A stretch of 40,156 nt of DNA from Bacteroidota bacterium (GTDB lineage Bacteria; Bacteroidota; Bacteroidia; Bacteroidales; F082), in NCBI GenBank assembly GCA_018816765.1, contig JAHIUX010000002.1, positions 1 to 40,156 of the forward strand, given 5' to 3'. The translations under genes and the position numbers were made by a program. Shown piece after piece: positions 7,378 through 15,900 of the stretch (within the stretch, counting starts at the first letter, position 1; the number at the start of each line of letters is the position of its first letter). The notes under the pieces were generated by a model. It searched no databases and was not told where the DNA came from. It saw only the letters and a program-made list of their open reading frames with translations.

Positions 7378-8283
7378 ATGATAAAAATGACGACAAATAC
7401 TGTATTCCGCGTGGCAGGCGCTTCATTGGTTTTGCTGCTGCTGCTCTCCTCCTGTGTGAGCACAGCGAAACTGACCAATGCCCTGCCACAGGCCGATGCG
7501 GCTTTGGCTGCCGGGGATTATGCCCGCGCCCTGAAATTATACGAAGAAATCATCGCCAGCCACGATCAGGCTGCAACACAGGCACAATGCACAGTGTATG
7601 AGCAGGCAGGCAACGCGGCTGCACTTGCCGGAGATCAGGCTGTTGCCGAAAGCCACTATAAACTGGCGATTTATTATCAGCAAGCCGGTCCCAAAACCTA
7701 TGGAGCTTTGGCAAAGATGTATCGGGAAGCCGGAAACATTTCGAAAGAATTGATGATGCTCGAGCCACTCGAAAAGCAGTTTCCCGAAAGTGCGCAGGCG
7801 GCTGACAGCAGAAAGCGGCTCTTTGAACTATTTGTGATCAGCGAACAATATGAACACGCTATCGGACTGTGGCCACAGCTTGAGGAAGCGGAGAAGGGTG
7901 AGGTGCTGACGATGCAGTACTTCCAGGCAAACCGCAAACTGAACCGCAATGAAGCCTGCAATAAGATCGCGCAGCAGTTGCTGAAGTTAAACGGGAGCAA
8001 TGTGGATGCGCTGTTTTGGGAAGCAAAGCGCTACTACCAGCTTGGCGACAACCGCTATGTGACTGAGATGGCCGCTTATGAGAAAAACAAAACCCGCAAG
8101 CAATATGCCCATCTGCTGAAAGAGCTGGATGTTGCCACTGCTGATATGAAAACAGCCCTGGGTTATTTCAAAAAACTCTGGGCCATCAATCCTGATCCTG
8201 ATTATGCCTTATACCTGACCAATATTTACGCCAGGTTCGATGATGAGAAAAACGCTGCATATTACAGGCAAAGGATGAAATAG
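7378..8283 (+). CDS. TPR-repeat lipoprotein
   Basis: A 301-residue lipoprotein with a signal peptide and lipobox (LLLLSSC). From about residue 35 it consists of helical TPR-like repeats: DAALAAGDYARALKLYEEI, YEQAGNAAALAGDQAVAESHYKLAI, then further less regular pairs, ending YLTNIYARFDDEKNAAYYRQ. TPR proteins act as protein-protein scaffolds; the partner is not evident. The start could be the ATG at 7378 or the one at 7387 (MTTNT); the first is six residues from a usable signal peptide, so either works. It lies between the lipocalin and thiL, with thiL 53 bases downstream on the same strand, so the two may be cotranscribed. Confidence 0.82.
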   Translation: MIKMTTNTVFRVAGASLVLLLLLSSCVSTAKLTNALPQADAALAAGDYARALKLYEEIIASHDQAATQAQCTVYEQAGNAAALAGDQAVAESHYKLAIYYQQAGPKTYGALAKMYREAGNISKELMMLEPLEKQFPESAQAADSRKRLFELFVISEQYEHAIGLWPQLEEAEKGEVLTMQYFQANRKLNRNEACNKIAQQLLKLNGSNVDALFWEAKRYYQLGDNRYVTEMAAYEKNKTRKQYAHLLKELDVATADMKTALGYFKKLWAINPDPDYALYLTNIYARFDDEKNAAYYRQRMK

Positions 8284-8336
8284 CCTCTGAGCATTCATTC
8301 AAATTCATTGATCATAACGTATTAAACAACAAAGCC

Positions 8337-9383
8337 ATGTTGTCAGAAAAAGAAGAAAACCGTACCGAACTGAATGAGTTGGGCGAGTTTGGCCTGATTG
8401 ATTTACTCACCGATGGCATCACCCTGGTCAACCCATCCTCCATAAAAGGGGTAGGTGACGATGCTGCGGTTATCGATAATAGTGGTTTCCGCACGCTGGT
8501 GTCGACCGATCTGCTTGTCGAGGGGGTGCATTTCGACCTCATGTACACACCTTTGAAACACCTTGGCTATAAAGCTGCTGTGGTGAATTTTTCGGACATG
8601 GCTGCCATGAATGCCGAGCCTAAGCAAATCGTTGTAGGAATTGCCGTTTCGAACCGGTTTTCGGTCGAAGCCCTCGAAGCGTTTTATGAAGGCTTGCGTC
8701 TGGCCTGCACCCAATATCAGGTCGACCTGGTTGGAGGCGATACCACTTCGAGCAAATCGGGTTTGTTTATTTCAATCACTGTCATCGGGCAAGCCGCTAC
8801 CGACCAGGTTTGTTACCGCGGCGGAGCCGGTGAGAGCGACCTGATCTGTGTGAGTGGCGACCTTGGTGGAGCCTATATGGGGCTGCTCCTGCTCGAAAGG
8901 GAGAAGGCCGTGTTTAAAGCCGATCCTTCGGTGCAACCCGATCTGGATGGGTTCGACTATGTGCTTTCGCGCCAGCTGAAACCCGAAGCCCGCATGGATG
9001 TAGTGGCAGCATTGCGTGAGGCAGGTGTTAGGCCTACTTCGATGATTGACATTTCTGACGGACTGGCTTCAGAGCTGCTTCACCTGAGCAAAGCCTCAGC
9101 ACTTGGTTGCAGGATTTATGAACCGAAGATACCCATCGATCCGACCACTGTCAGGGTGGCCGAGGAATTTGGAATGGCACCTGCAGTTGCTGCGCTCAAT
9201 GGAGGCGAAGATTATGAGCTGCTCTTTACCGTTAGCCAGGCTGATTTTGAAAAAATCAGGCACATCGAAAGCATCAGCATCATTGGCCATATGACGGCAA
9301 ACACCGGCGAAGTGGCCATGGTCACCACCGATGATCAGCTGATTCCGCTGAAAGCCCAGGGCTGGGACGGGCTGAAGCAATAA
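8337..9383 (+). CDS. thiL: thiamine-monophosphate kinase
   Basis: ThiL phosphorylates thiamine monophosphate to thiamine diphosphate using ATP. The 348-residue protein shows the AIRS/PurM-type ATP-binding fold: GVGDDAAVI near residue 40, STDLLVEGVHFD near 60, the GGDTTSS block near 140, SGDLGGAYMGLLLL near 180, the IDISDGLASELLHL motif near 235 and NGGEDYELLFTV near 290. All of these are characteristic of ThiL, and the metal-binding aspartates are present. It is the only thiamine gene in view. The ATG at 8337 is the first possible start and the N-terminal ELGEFGLIDLL matches the family. Confidence 0.94.
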   Translation: MLSEKEENRTELNELGEFGLIDLLTDGITLVNPSSIKGVGDDAAVIDNSGFRTLVSTDLLVEGVHFDLMYTPLKHLGYKAAVVNFSDMAAMNAEPKQIVVGIAVSNRFSVEALEAFYEGLRLACTQYQVDLVGGDTTSSKSGLFISITVIGQAATDQVCYRGGAGESDLICVSGDLGGAYMGLLLLEREKAVFKADPSVQPDLDGFDYVLSRQLKPEARMDVVAALREAGVRPTSMIDISDGLASELLHLSKASALGCRIYEPKIPIDPTTVRVAEEFGMAPAVAALNGGEDYELLFTVSQADFEKIRHIESISIIGHMTANTGEVAMVTTDDQLIPLKAQGWDGLKQ

Positions 9384-9385
9384 CC

Positions 9386-9417
9386 TTGATGACTGACAGG
9401 TTTTCGTCCTACCTTTG
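9386..9417 (+). promoter_or_regulatory. promoter of uvrC
   Basis: TTG at 9386-9388 and TACCTTTG at 9410-9417 are separated by 21 bases, matching the Bacteroidota -33/-7 arrangement (TTG, 19-21 bases, TAnnTTTG). The -7 box ends eight bases before the uvrC ATG, implying a very short or absent leader. Confidence 0.6.
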
Positions 9418-9425
9418 GTGCGAAA

Positions 9426-11264
9426 ATGAATACGCAGGATACAGCACCGGAATTTCCACGGCAACTGGCTAACACCATTGCTTCCATCCCTTCGAACCCC
9501 GGGGTTTATCAATATGTTGACGATACAGGCAAAATTATATACGTCGGAAAGGCCAAAAACCTGCATAAGCGCGTAAGCAGCTATTTTGGCAAAACTCAAA
9601 CCGGCAAACTCAGGGTGCTTGTGAAGAAAATTGCCGACATCAGGTTTATCGTGGTTGAAACCGAAACTGACGCCCTTCTGCTCGAAAACAACCTCATCAA
9701 GCAGCTTCAGCCCCGCTATAATGTGTTGCTTAAAGATGACAAGACCTATCCATGGATTTGCCTTACCAACGAACTGTTTCCACGTATCTTCCCAACGCGC
9801 AACCTGAGCAGAAACGGATCGGAGTATTTTGGGCCCTATGCCTCGGGCAGAATGATGCACACCTTGCTCGACCTGATCAGGCAGCTGTACCAGGTGAGGA
9901 CATGTACCTACAACCTCAACGAACAGACCATTGCAGAGAAAAAATACAAGCGGTGTCTTGAATATCAGATAGGTAACTGCAAAGGCCCCTGCGAGGGATT
10001 GCAGTCAGCAGCCGAATACCAACAGATGATTGGCGAAATTCGTGAAATCATCAAAGGCAATATTACCGTGGTGGTGCGGCAGTTGAAAACCCTGATGATG
10101 GCGCATGCAGCCAATCAGGCGTTTGAAAAGGCACAGCTGGTTAAAGAAAAAATTGAAATCCTCGAAAAATACCGCAGCAAATCGACCATCGTTAACCCGG
10201 CCATCAGCGATGTGGATGTGTATTCCATCATCGACGAACCGCAAAGTGCCTGCGTGAACTACCTGAAGGTGGTGCAAGGTGCTGTGGTGCAGTCGCATTC
10301 GGTTGAGATACGCAAAAAGATGGATGAAAGTCCCGAGGACTTGCTGCTGCTTGCCATTACCGACTTCCGCGAACGTTTTTCGGGCGATTCCAAAGAAATC
10401 ATCCTTCCCTTTCATCCAGGTTTTACACTTGATGGGGTAAAATACACCTTGCCACAGCGTGGCGACAAAAAGCAGCTGCTCGAATTGTCGGAGCGCAATG
10501 CAAGGCATTTTAAGTTGGAACTTGAAAAACAGCGTAGCCTTGTCGATCCCGACAGGCACCAGAAACGCGTACTGAACCAGCTGAAAGCCGATTTGCGGAT
10601 GCCCGAAATTCCGGAGGTGATCGAGTGCTTCGACAATTCCAACTTCCAGGGCGATTATGCCGTGGCTGCCATGGTTCAGTTCAGGAAAGCCAGGCCCAAC
10701 AAGGCCGAATACAGGCATTTCAACATTAAAACAGTTGAAGGTCCCGACGATTTTGCTTCGATGGAAGAGATTGTGTTCAGGCGTTACCAGCGCTTGTTGC
10801 ATGAGGGTAAAACCTTGCCGCAGCTGATCGTTATCGATGGTGGCAAAGGCCAGCTTGGAGCAGCAGTGGGTGCGCTCGAAAAACTCGATTTGCGCGGTAA
10901 AATTACGATCATCGGCATTGCCAAGCGATTGGAAGAAATTTATTTTCCTGGTGACTCCCTGCCGCTCTATATCGACAAGCGGTCCGAATCGTTGAAACTG
11001 ATTCAGCAATTGCGCGATGAAGCCCACAGGTTTGGCATTACGCATCACCGCAAGAAATTCGAAAAAGGCCTGATTAAGTCTGCCTTGACTGACATCGAAG
11101 GCATTGGGCAGGGTACGGCACAAAAGCTGTTGTGGAAATTCAAATCAGTTAAAAACATCAGCCAGTGCAGCTTCGAAGAGCTGGCAGCGGTGGTGGGTAA
11201 GGCAAAGGCCAGGATAGTATTTGATTTTTACAATGACGAGCAGACGGCTGAAGGGAAGGCATGA
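9426..11264 (+). CDS. uvrC: excinuclease ABC subunit C
   Basis: UvrC makes both incisions around a lesion in nucleotide excision repair together with UvrA and UvrB. The protein has 612 residues, the normal length. An N-terminal GIY-YIG domain spans about residues 17-95 (NPGVYQYVDD, IIYVGKAKNLHKRVSSYF). A cysteine-containing CxxQIGNCKGPCEG region follows near 180, a UVR-like helix hairpin around 205-235, and the UvrC RNase H-like endonuclease domain from about 380 (IECFDNSNFQGDY, VIDGGKGQLGAA, with the DDH residues). A C-terminal helix-hairpin-helix stretch (LTDIEGIGQGTAQKLL, VGKAKARIVFDFY) ends the protein. UvrA and UvrB are not in the window. Confidence 0.96.
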   Translation: MNTQDTAPEFPRQLANTIASIPSNPGVYQYVDDTGKIIYVGKAKNLHKRVSSYFGKTQTGKLRVLVKKIADIRFIVVETETDALLLENNLIKQLQPRYNVLLKDDKTYPWICLTNELFPRIFPTRNLSRNGSEYFGPYASGRMMHTLLDLIRQLYQVRTCTYNLNEQTIAEKKYKRCLEYQIGNCKGPCEGLQSAAEYQQMIGEIREIIKGNITVVVRQLKTLMMAHAANQAFEKAQLVKEKIEILEKYRSKSTIVNPAISDVDVYSIIDEPQSACVNYLKVVQGAVVQSHSVEIRKKMDESPEDLLLLAITDFRERFSGDSKEIILPFHPGFTLDGVKYTLPQRGDKKQLLELSERNARHFKLELEKQRSLVDPDRHQKRVLNQLKADLRMPEIPEVIECFDNSNFQGDYAVAAMVQFRKARPNKAEYRHFNIKTVEGPDDFASMEEIVFRRYQRLLHEGKTLPQLIVIDGGKGQLGAAVGALEKLDLRGKITIIGIAKRLEEIYFPGDSLPLYIDKRSESLKLIQQLRDEAHRFGITHHRKKFEKGLIKSALTDIEGIGQGTAQKLLWKFKSVKNISQCSFEELAAVVGKAKARIVFDFYNDEQTAEGKA

Positions 11265-11278
11265 ATGCGGTAAAACAA

Positions 11279-11310
11279 AAAAAGCGCCCGATGAGGCGCT
11301 TTTTATTTTT
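11279..11310. terminator. bidirectional terminator between uvrC and the TonB gene
   Basis: A 10-bp stem (AAAAAGCGCC at 11279-11288 with GGCGCTTTTT at 11295-11304) closes a six-base loop. The run of A on the left and of T on the right lets it serve both converging transcripts: uvrC ends at 11264 and the TonB gene at 11323. Confidence 0.85.
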
Positions 11311-11322
11311 TCAGTGAATGGC

Positions 11323-11997
11323 TTATTGTAAGGTAAACCTAACCGGCAGGTTGAAAGAAACCCTCACAGCCTTTCCGCGCTGACGGCCCGGAGTCCATTT
11401 AGGCATTGATTCAACCACACGGATGGCTTCTTCGTCGCAGCCACCGCCGATACCACGGAGTACTTTCACGTTTGAAACACGGCCATCGGGTTCAACAACA
11501 AAGTTCACGAACACACGACCCTGAACGCCGCTTTCGCGCGCCATTGGCGGATACTTGATGTTCTTTGCAATGTACTCCATCATTTTGCCGGCACCTCCCG
11601 GGAATTCGGGCATAGATTCAACAACAGTGAAAATTTCCTGTTCAACAACTTCTTCCTCTTCCCTAACAGGCGGAACGTACACTTCGATAACGGTTTTCTG
11701 GTCAACGTCAACGTTGATGTCAATGTCTTCAACCTCTTCTTCGTCCTCAACGATATTCAAAACAGTGACCTGTTTTGGTGGTGGAGGTGGGGGTGGTTTG
11801 AGTTTCTGGTCGGTAATCGGAATAATTTCCTCCTGAATATTTTCTGCCGTTCTCTGAGCCAGGTCGATGGTCCGTTTGTCGTAGCTACGATATTCAAACG
11901 CCAGAAACACAATGGCAAGGGCAAGAATCAGGCCGATCTGAGTAAACATAACCCGTTTGTTCTCGAGTTCTGCTTTGGGTGTTTTCTTTACTTCCAT
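11323..11997 (-). CDS. energy transducer TonB
   Basis: TonB couples the proton-motive force of ExbB/ExbD to outer-membrane TonB-dependent transporters. The 224-residue protein has a cytoplasmic start and one membrane anchor (about residues 17-35, IGLILALAIVFLAFEYRS). A periplasmic spacer follows with a run of prolines (KPPPPPPPK) and acidic stretches (EDEEEVEDIDINVDVD). The C-terminal TonB domain spans about residues 130-224, with MEYIAKNIKYPPMARESG, VQGRVFVNFVVEPDG and VRVSFNLPVRF. The acidic spacer is typical of Bacteroidota TonB paralogues. Several tonB genes are usual in this phylum and no exbB/exbD is adjacent, so I do not assign a specific gene name. It may be cotranscribed with the VanZ-like gene 56 bases upstream. 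Confidence 0.93.
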   Translation of the reverse strand: MEVKKTPKAELENKRVMFTQIGLILALAIVFLAFEYRSYDKRTIDLAQRTAENIQEEIIPITDQKLKPPPPPPPKQVTVLNIVEDEEEVEDIDINVDVDQKTVIEVYVPPVREEEEVVEQEIFTVVESMPEFPGGAGKMMEYIAKNIKYPPMARESGVQGRVFVNFVVEPDGRVSNVKVLRGIGGGCDEEAIRVVESMPKWTPGRQRGKAVRVSFNLPVRFTLQ

Positions 11998-12053
11998 ATC
12001 TGATGCAATTTGCGTTAAGAAAGCCTAAACCTATGGCGTGGCTAAATTACTAA

Positions 12054-12476
12054 TTATTCAAAAATCTTGCCAACATTTTGATTTTTTTTTCTGAATGCCA
12101 GATAAAAAACCAATGCGCCCAGCAAACACCCCACAGTATTGGCCAGAAAATCATACACATTGCCGTCTCTGTTGATGAAGACATTGCTCTGCAGAAATTC
12201 GGTCAGTCCACCATATAACATGCTCACCGTGATGGCAAAGACTACGGGCCTATAACGAAACTTGTTCAGTGGATATTGTTTGCGGTGTCCCAGAAGAAGC
12301 AAAAAGGTGAGCACACCAAAAATAAACAGGTGAACACCCTTGTCGGGGGCAAGCCAATCCCAGAAAGTGGTAACCTGGGGAAAATAATTACCGGGAAGAC
12401 CGGTAAGCACCAAAATGATGATACTCCACAGTATTCCCGGCCATTGTGATTTAAGTAATGCCTTCAAAAGCAGCAC
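12054..12476 (-). CDS. VanZ-family membrane protein
   Basis: A 140-residue integral membrane protein with four hydrophobic segments (about residues 12-28, 47-62, 76-92 and 112-130). It carries the VanZ-family signature DKGVHLFIFGVLTFLL after the first loop and a FLQSNVFINRDGNVYDFLANTVG block before the last segment. VanZ of Enterococcus gives low-level teicoplanin resistance, but members of this family in Bacteroidota have no established role, so no resistance function is inferred. The start is a GTG at 12476, five bases after the gcvH stop; no ATG is available nearby. The tight spacing indicates cotranscription with gcvH. Confidence 0.85.
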   Translation of the reverse strand: MLLLKALLKSQWPGILWSIIILVLTGLPGNYFPQVTTFWDWLAPDKGVHLFIFGVLTFLLLLGHRKQYPLNKFRYRPVVFAITVSMLYGGLTEFLQSNVFINRDGNVYDFLANTVGCLLGALVFYLAFRKKNQNVGKIFE

Positions 12477-12481
12477 CCGGT

Positions 12482-12862
12482 TTAACCCTCAATAATGGCT
12501 TTGTAAGCCTGTGCATCGAGCAGCGCATCGAGTTCCGATTTGTCGGTCATTTTAATCCTGATGATCCAACCTTCGCCATAAGGGTCCTTGTTTACTGTTT
12601 CCGGAACATCAACAAGGGTTTCATTGAATGCGATCACAGTACCGCCAACAGGCATGAACATATCAGAAACAGTTTTTACTGCTTCGATGGTGCCAAAGGT
12701 TTCTTCCGCGTCAAGGGTTTCGTCAAGTGTTTCAACCTCTACAAAAACAATGTCACCAAGTTCTTTTTGTGCAAATTCAGTGATGCCAACAACGGCCTCG
12801 TCTCCCTGAACGCTGATCCATTCATGGTCTTTGGTGTACTTAAGGTTTGCCGGGATATTCAT
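12482..12862 (-). CDS. gcvH: glycine cleavage system H protein
   Basis: GcvH carries the aminomethyl group of glycine on a lipoyl arm between the P, T and L proteins. The 126-residue length is typical. The lipoylation site is Lys63 in GTIEAVKTVSD, and the family blocks KYTKDHEWI, VGITEFAQKELGDIVFVE and NKDPYGEGWIIRIK are present. The other glycine cleavage genes are not in the window; an isolated gcvH beside sprA is, as far as I recall, a common arrangement in Bacteroidota. A -7 box lies 28 bases upstream. Confidence 0.96.
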   Translation of the reverse strand: MNIPANLKYTKDHEWISVQGDEAVVGITEFAQKELGDIVFVEVETLDETLDAEETFGTIEAVKTVSDMFMPVGGTVIAFNETLVDVPETVNKDPYGEGWIIRIKMTDKSELDALLDAQAYKAIIEG

Positions 12863-12890
12863 AGGTTTTGTTTTAAATTTTATTCGGGGT

Positions 12891-12898
12891 CAAATATA
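12891..12898 (-). promoter_or_regulatory. -7 box of gcvH
   Basis: On the minus strand this reads TATATTTG, an exact TAnnTTTG match, 28 bases upstream of the gcvH ATG. It lies in the 124-base gap after sprA, so gcvH probably has its own promoter. I found no good -33 TTG. Confidence 0.5.
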
Positions 12899-12986
12899 CA
12901 GGATTTTTGGCTCTGCTTATGTAAATTTTGGGTAAAAATCTGTGCGAAAATCGGGATTTATACGGGCTTAAAAACAGCGTTGTGAA

Positions 12987-15900
12987 TTATTGCGCCAGGT
13001 TGAAACGCATGGTTATACCCGCAAAGGTGTTCGAGTTTTTGAATTGTGACGAAACAAACGGATCGCTCATATCACGCTTGAAAAATGCCTGCAGGTTAAA
13101 CCTGTCGTTGATCATATAATCAGCAGTAACATAAATGTTTATTCGGTTTTGTCCGGCCGATACCTGGCTGTTGTTTTCATCGATACGGCGCAAGGTGGTT
13201 TTGTCGGTCCTGAAGCCAAGATCGACTTTCAGCACAAGGTCGTTGCTCGAACGCGTAGCGCGGCCTCCGCCGGTTACCGACGACAGGATGAGCGAAAGGT
13301 TTTTGATGCGATACCCTGAACCTATCACGATTTCACTGCCTGCAACTTCTGTCAGCTGGTTGTTCACAAAGCTCATGGTGAGGTTGCGTTGTTTCTTGTA
13401 TTCGACACGTGCTGTGAGCGAGTTGTGGAAGGCAAGGTCGAGCCCCAGCAATGGCGAAAACTGCTCAGTAAGCGTTATCTGACTGAGGTCGTACCTGGTG
13501 ATAAACAGGTTGGTATTGGCATAGGTCTTTGTGAGGTTTTCGGGATCAAAATCAACATTCGAACGCCAGGTTGTAATGGCATATGATGATCGGTAAGCAT
13601 GTGTCAGGTTAATGTTCTTGAAGGTTCCTTTGAGTGCTTCAATTTTCGATAGTCCATTGTAACTGATGCTCCAGTTGGGAATGGGTATTTTCGGGAAAGG
13701 ATTCATTTTGATGGTCTTTGCATCCTGTCCGCGATAAGCCGCAATAAACGAATAGAACAACACTTCCTGGGCTTGAGAACCGTATCCGTAAGGGAAATAG
13801 TTGGCTCCGGCCGAATCGTAATAGTAATTTTCACCTTCATCGATCCATTGCTGGTTTTTGTAGGCCAGCCTGTCGGCAATGATTTTTCTGTTGTCGAGCA
13901 TTTTGTCGAACAGCTCGGAACTATCGTCTTTACGTGGTTTCACAAAAGCCGTGTTCCACATGCCGAACGACATGCTGAAGTTGCCACTTTCGGTGGGGGA
14001 GAAGCTTCTGAAGGTTCCTGTTGAGTCGGCCCTGAAAAACTCCTGGAAGTTCAATCCCCTGGTCTTATCGCCACTGATGTCGATCCGAAGTCCTGATACG
14101 GGTTCAAGGTTTACTTTATAGGCAAGATTCTCGGTGTAGCGCCTCGAATAAGCCTGGTTGAGCAGGGAGTCGCCCGAGAGCCAGCCATTGGCCACAGCAT
14201 TTTGCCTGATATCGGCTTCACTTCCCAGGATAAATCCCCAACCCGGTGCGCCGCTGTTGAAATTATAGCCCAACAGGTCCGGCTCAGGCATGAATCCCGG
14301 CAAAAGAATGCCGTTGTTCTGGGTGTAGTTCAGTGAGGCTTTCTTTATGCTCATGGTCAGTTTCAGCAGCTGATCACCAACGATTTTCGCATAGTTGACC
14401 CGTGGTTTTTGTCCGGTGGAGTCAGCCATCGCTTCTTCGGGATTTGGTGTGGCAGGCTTAACAGCCCCTTGTTTTTCGTCGATTGACCTTGGCGTTGGCC
14501 CCGAACCCCTCGCAGCTTTTGGCGGTGTGTTGAGGTTTTTAAGGTAGGTGTTCTTATTGTATAGCTTCACCAGGTCGACATTGCCGTTGAGTTGCTTGGT
14601 GTTCTGGTTGCCCAGGGTGTTCCCGATGCGGTCCTGCACCGACAAAGGTGAGGCTGTCCAGGTGTACATTCCCTGATAACCTGCAGTGGCAGAGATCCAG
14701 TTCAGCACCGGAATTTTATTCAGCGGAACAGTATAATTCAGTTTAAATGTCTGGTTATAGCTGCTTTTCGAACCAAAGCGGAATATCTCATCCATGATGG
14801 TATCCCTGTTTTGGTTGTATGCTGTGGTGCCTCGGTCAGGATTTCCGGCCGGTTCATAAATATAGGCATTGGTTCCGGCAGTGAAATCGAAGGTGAGCGC
14901 CTTGGTGAAATCGAATTTGAAATCGTAATTGCGATTCCAGGTCCAGGTTTTTGCATAAATGGGATAGGTGATGATATCGCCGGCACTCTTATTCCTGAAT
15001 TTTTTCGTGTTGTTGGTCCGGTTCATATCTGTGCGGAACGAGAAATTCTTCGGCAGGTAATAAAAGTTGAAGTCCTTAATCAGCTGGAATGCTGGTTTAG
15101 AGGCCCATTTGAGCTTGGAGAACGGCTGAATATTTTTCGGATTGTTGTTAAAGGTATAGCCTATGCCGCCGCGATAGGTCTTACGCAAGTCGAAATCAAG
15201 GTCGATATTGCGGTGATAGATTTCGCTATAGGCATAAGATACACTCAGGTTTTCAACATCATAAATCCTTGGAGGCCGCTTGCTGTCGACACGGTCCTTG
15301 CGCACATTGATGAAGTTGATGTTCTTTCGCTGGGTATAGTCTTTCACAATGCGTTTCAGCGAGTCCTGTGAATCCTTGCTTTGATAGGAATCCAGGTCGT
15401 CATTAAGTTTAATGTCAGGATCGAGCGGGTTGTATTCGGGCTTAATATGCGATTCGCCATAGTCGAAATGCATGGGCACCTTAAGCCCGGTTTTGGCAGG
15501 AAGGAACTTGCCAAGATCGATGTCGGTGGCCACATCGAAACTGGTTTTGGCTTCGCGCGAAGTTTCATTGACTTTCATATCGAGGCTGCCAAATCCCGGA
15601 CTGGAGTGTGCGCCGGACACCACCACACGGCCAATGTCGGCCAACATGGTTTCCATGCGCGCCGTCGCTCCCCAGCCGCCTTTGTTGTCGAAATCAGTCA
15701 CCCTGAGCTCGTTGACCCAGATAACGGCGCTTTTCGGGTTGCCATCATCACTGGTATTCAGGCTTAAGCGCTTGGGATTTCTGACCCCGATCATGATGCC
15801 GTTGATATCGCTGATGCTCGGACTACCCAGCACCTTGACCTTGTGGTCGCCGATATATTCGATGTAAGGATACATGAGGCTTATGTCCGAGTTGGGATCG

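Noticed and set aside
10005-11123. A 372-codon open frame antisense to uvrC
   Set aside because: It lies entirely opposite a clear uvrC and its translation has no recognisable domain. It is a shadow frame produced by codon bias in uvrC.
12054-12476. Glycopeptide resistance function for the VanZ-like protein
   Set aside because: Only the membrane family is shared; no vanA-type genes are present, and the gene is part of a gcvH transcript in a Gram-negative organism.
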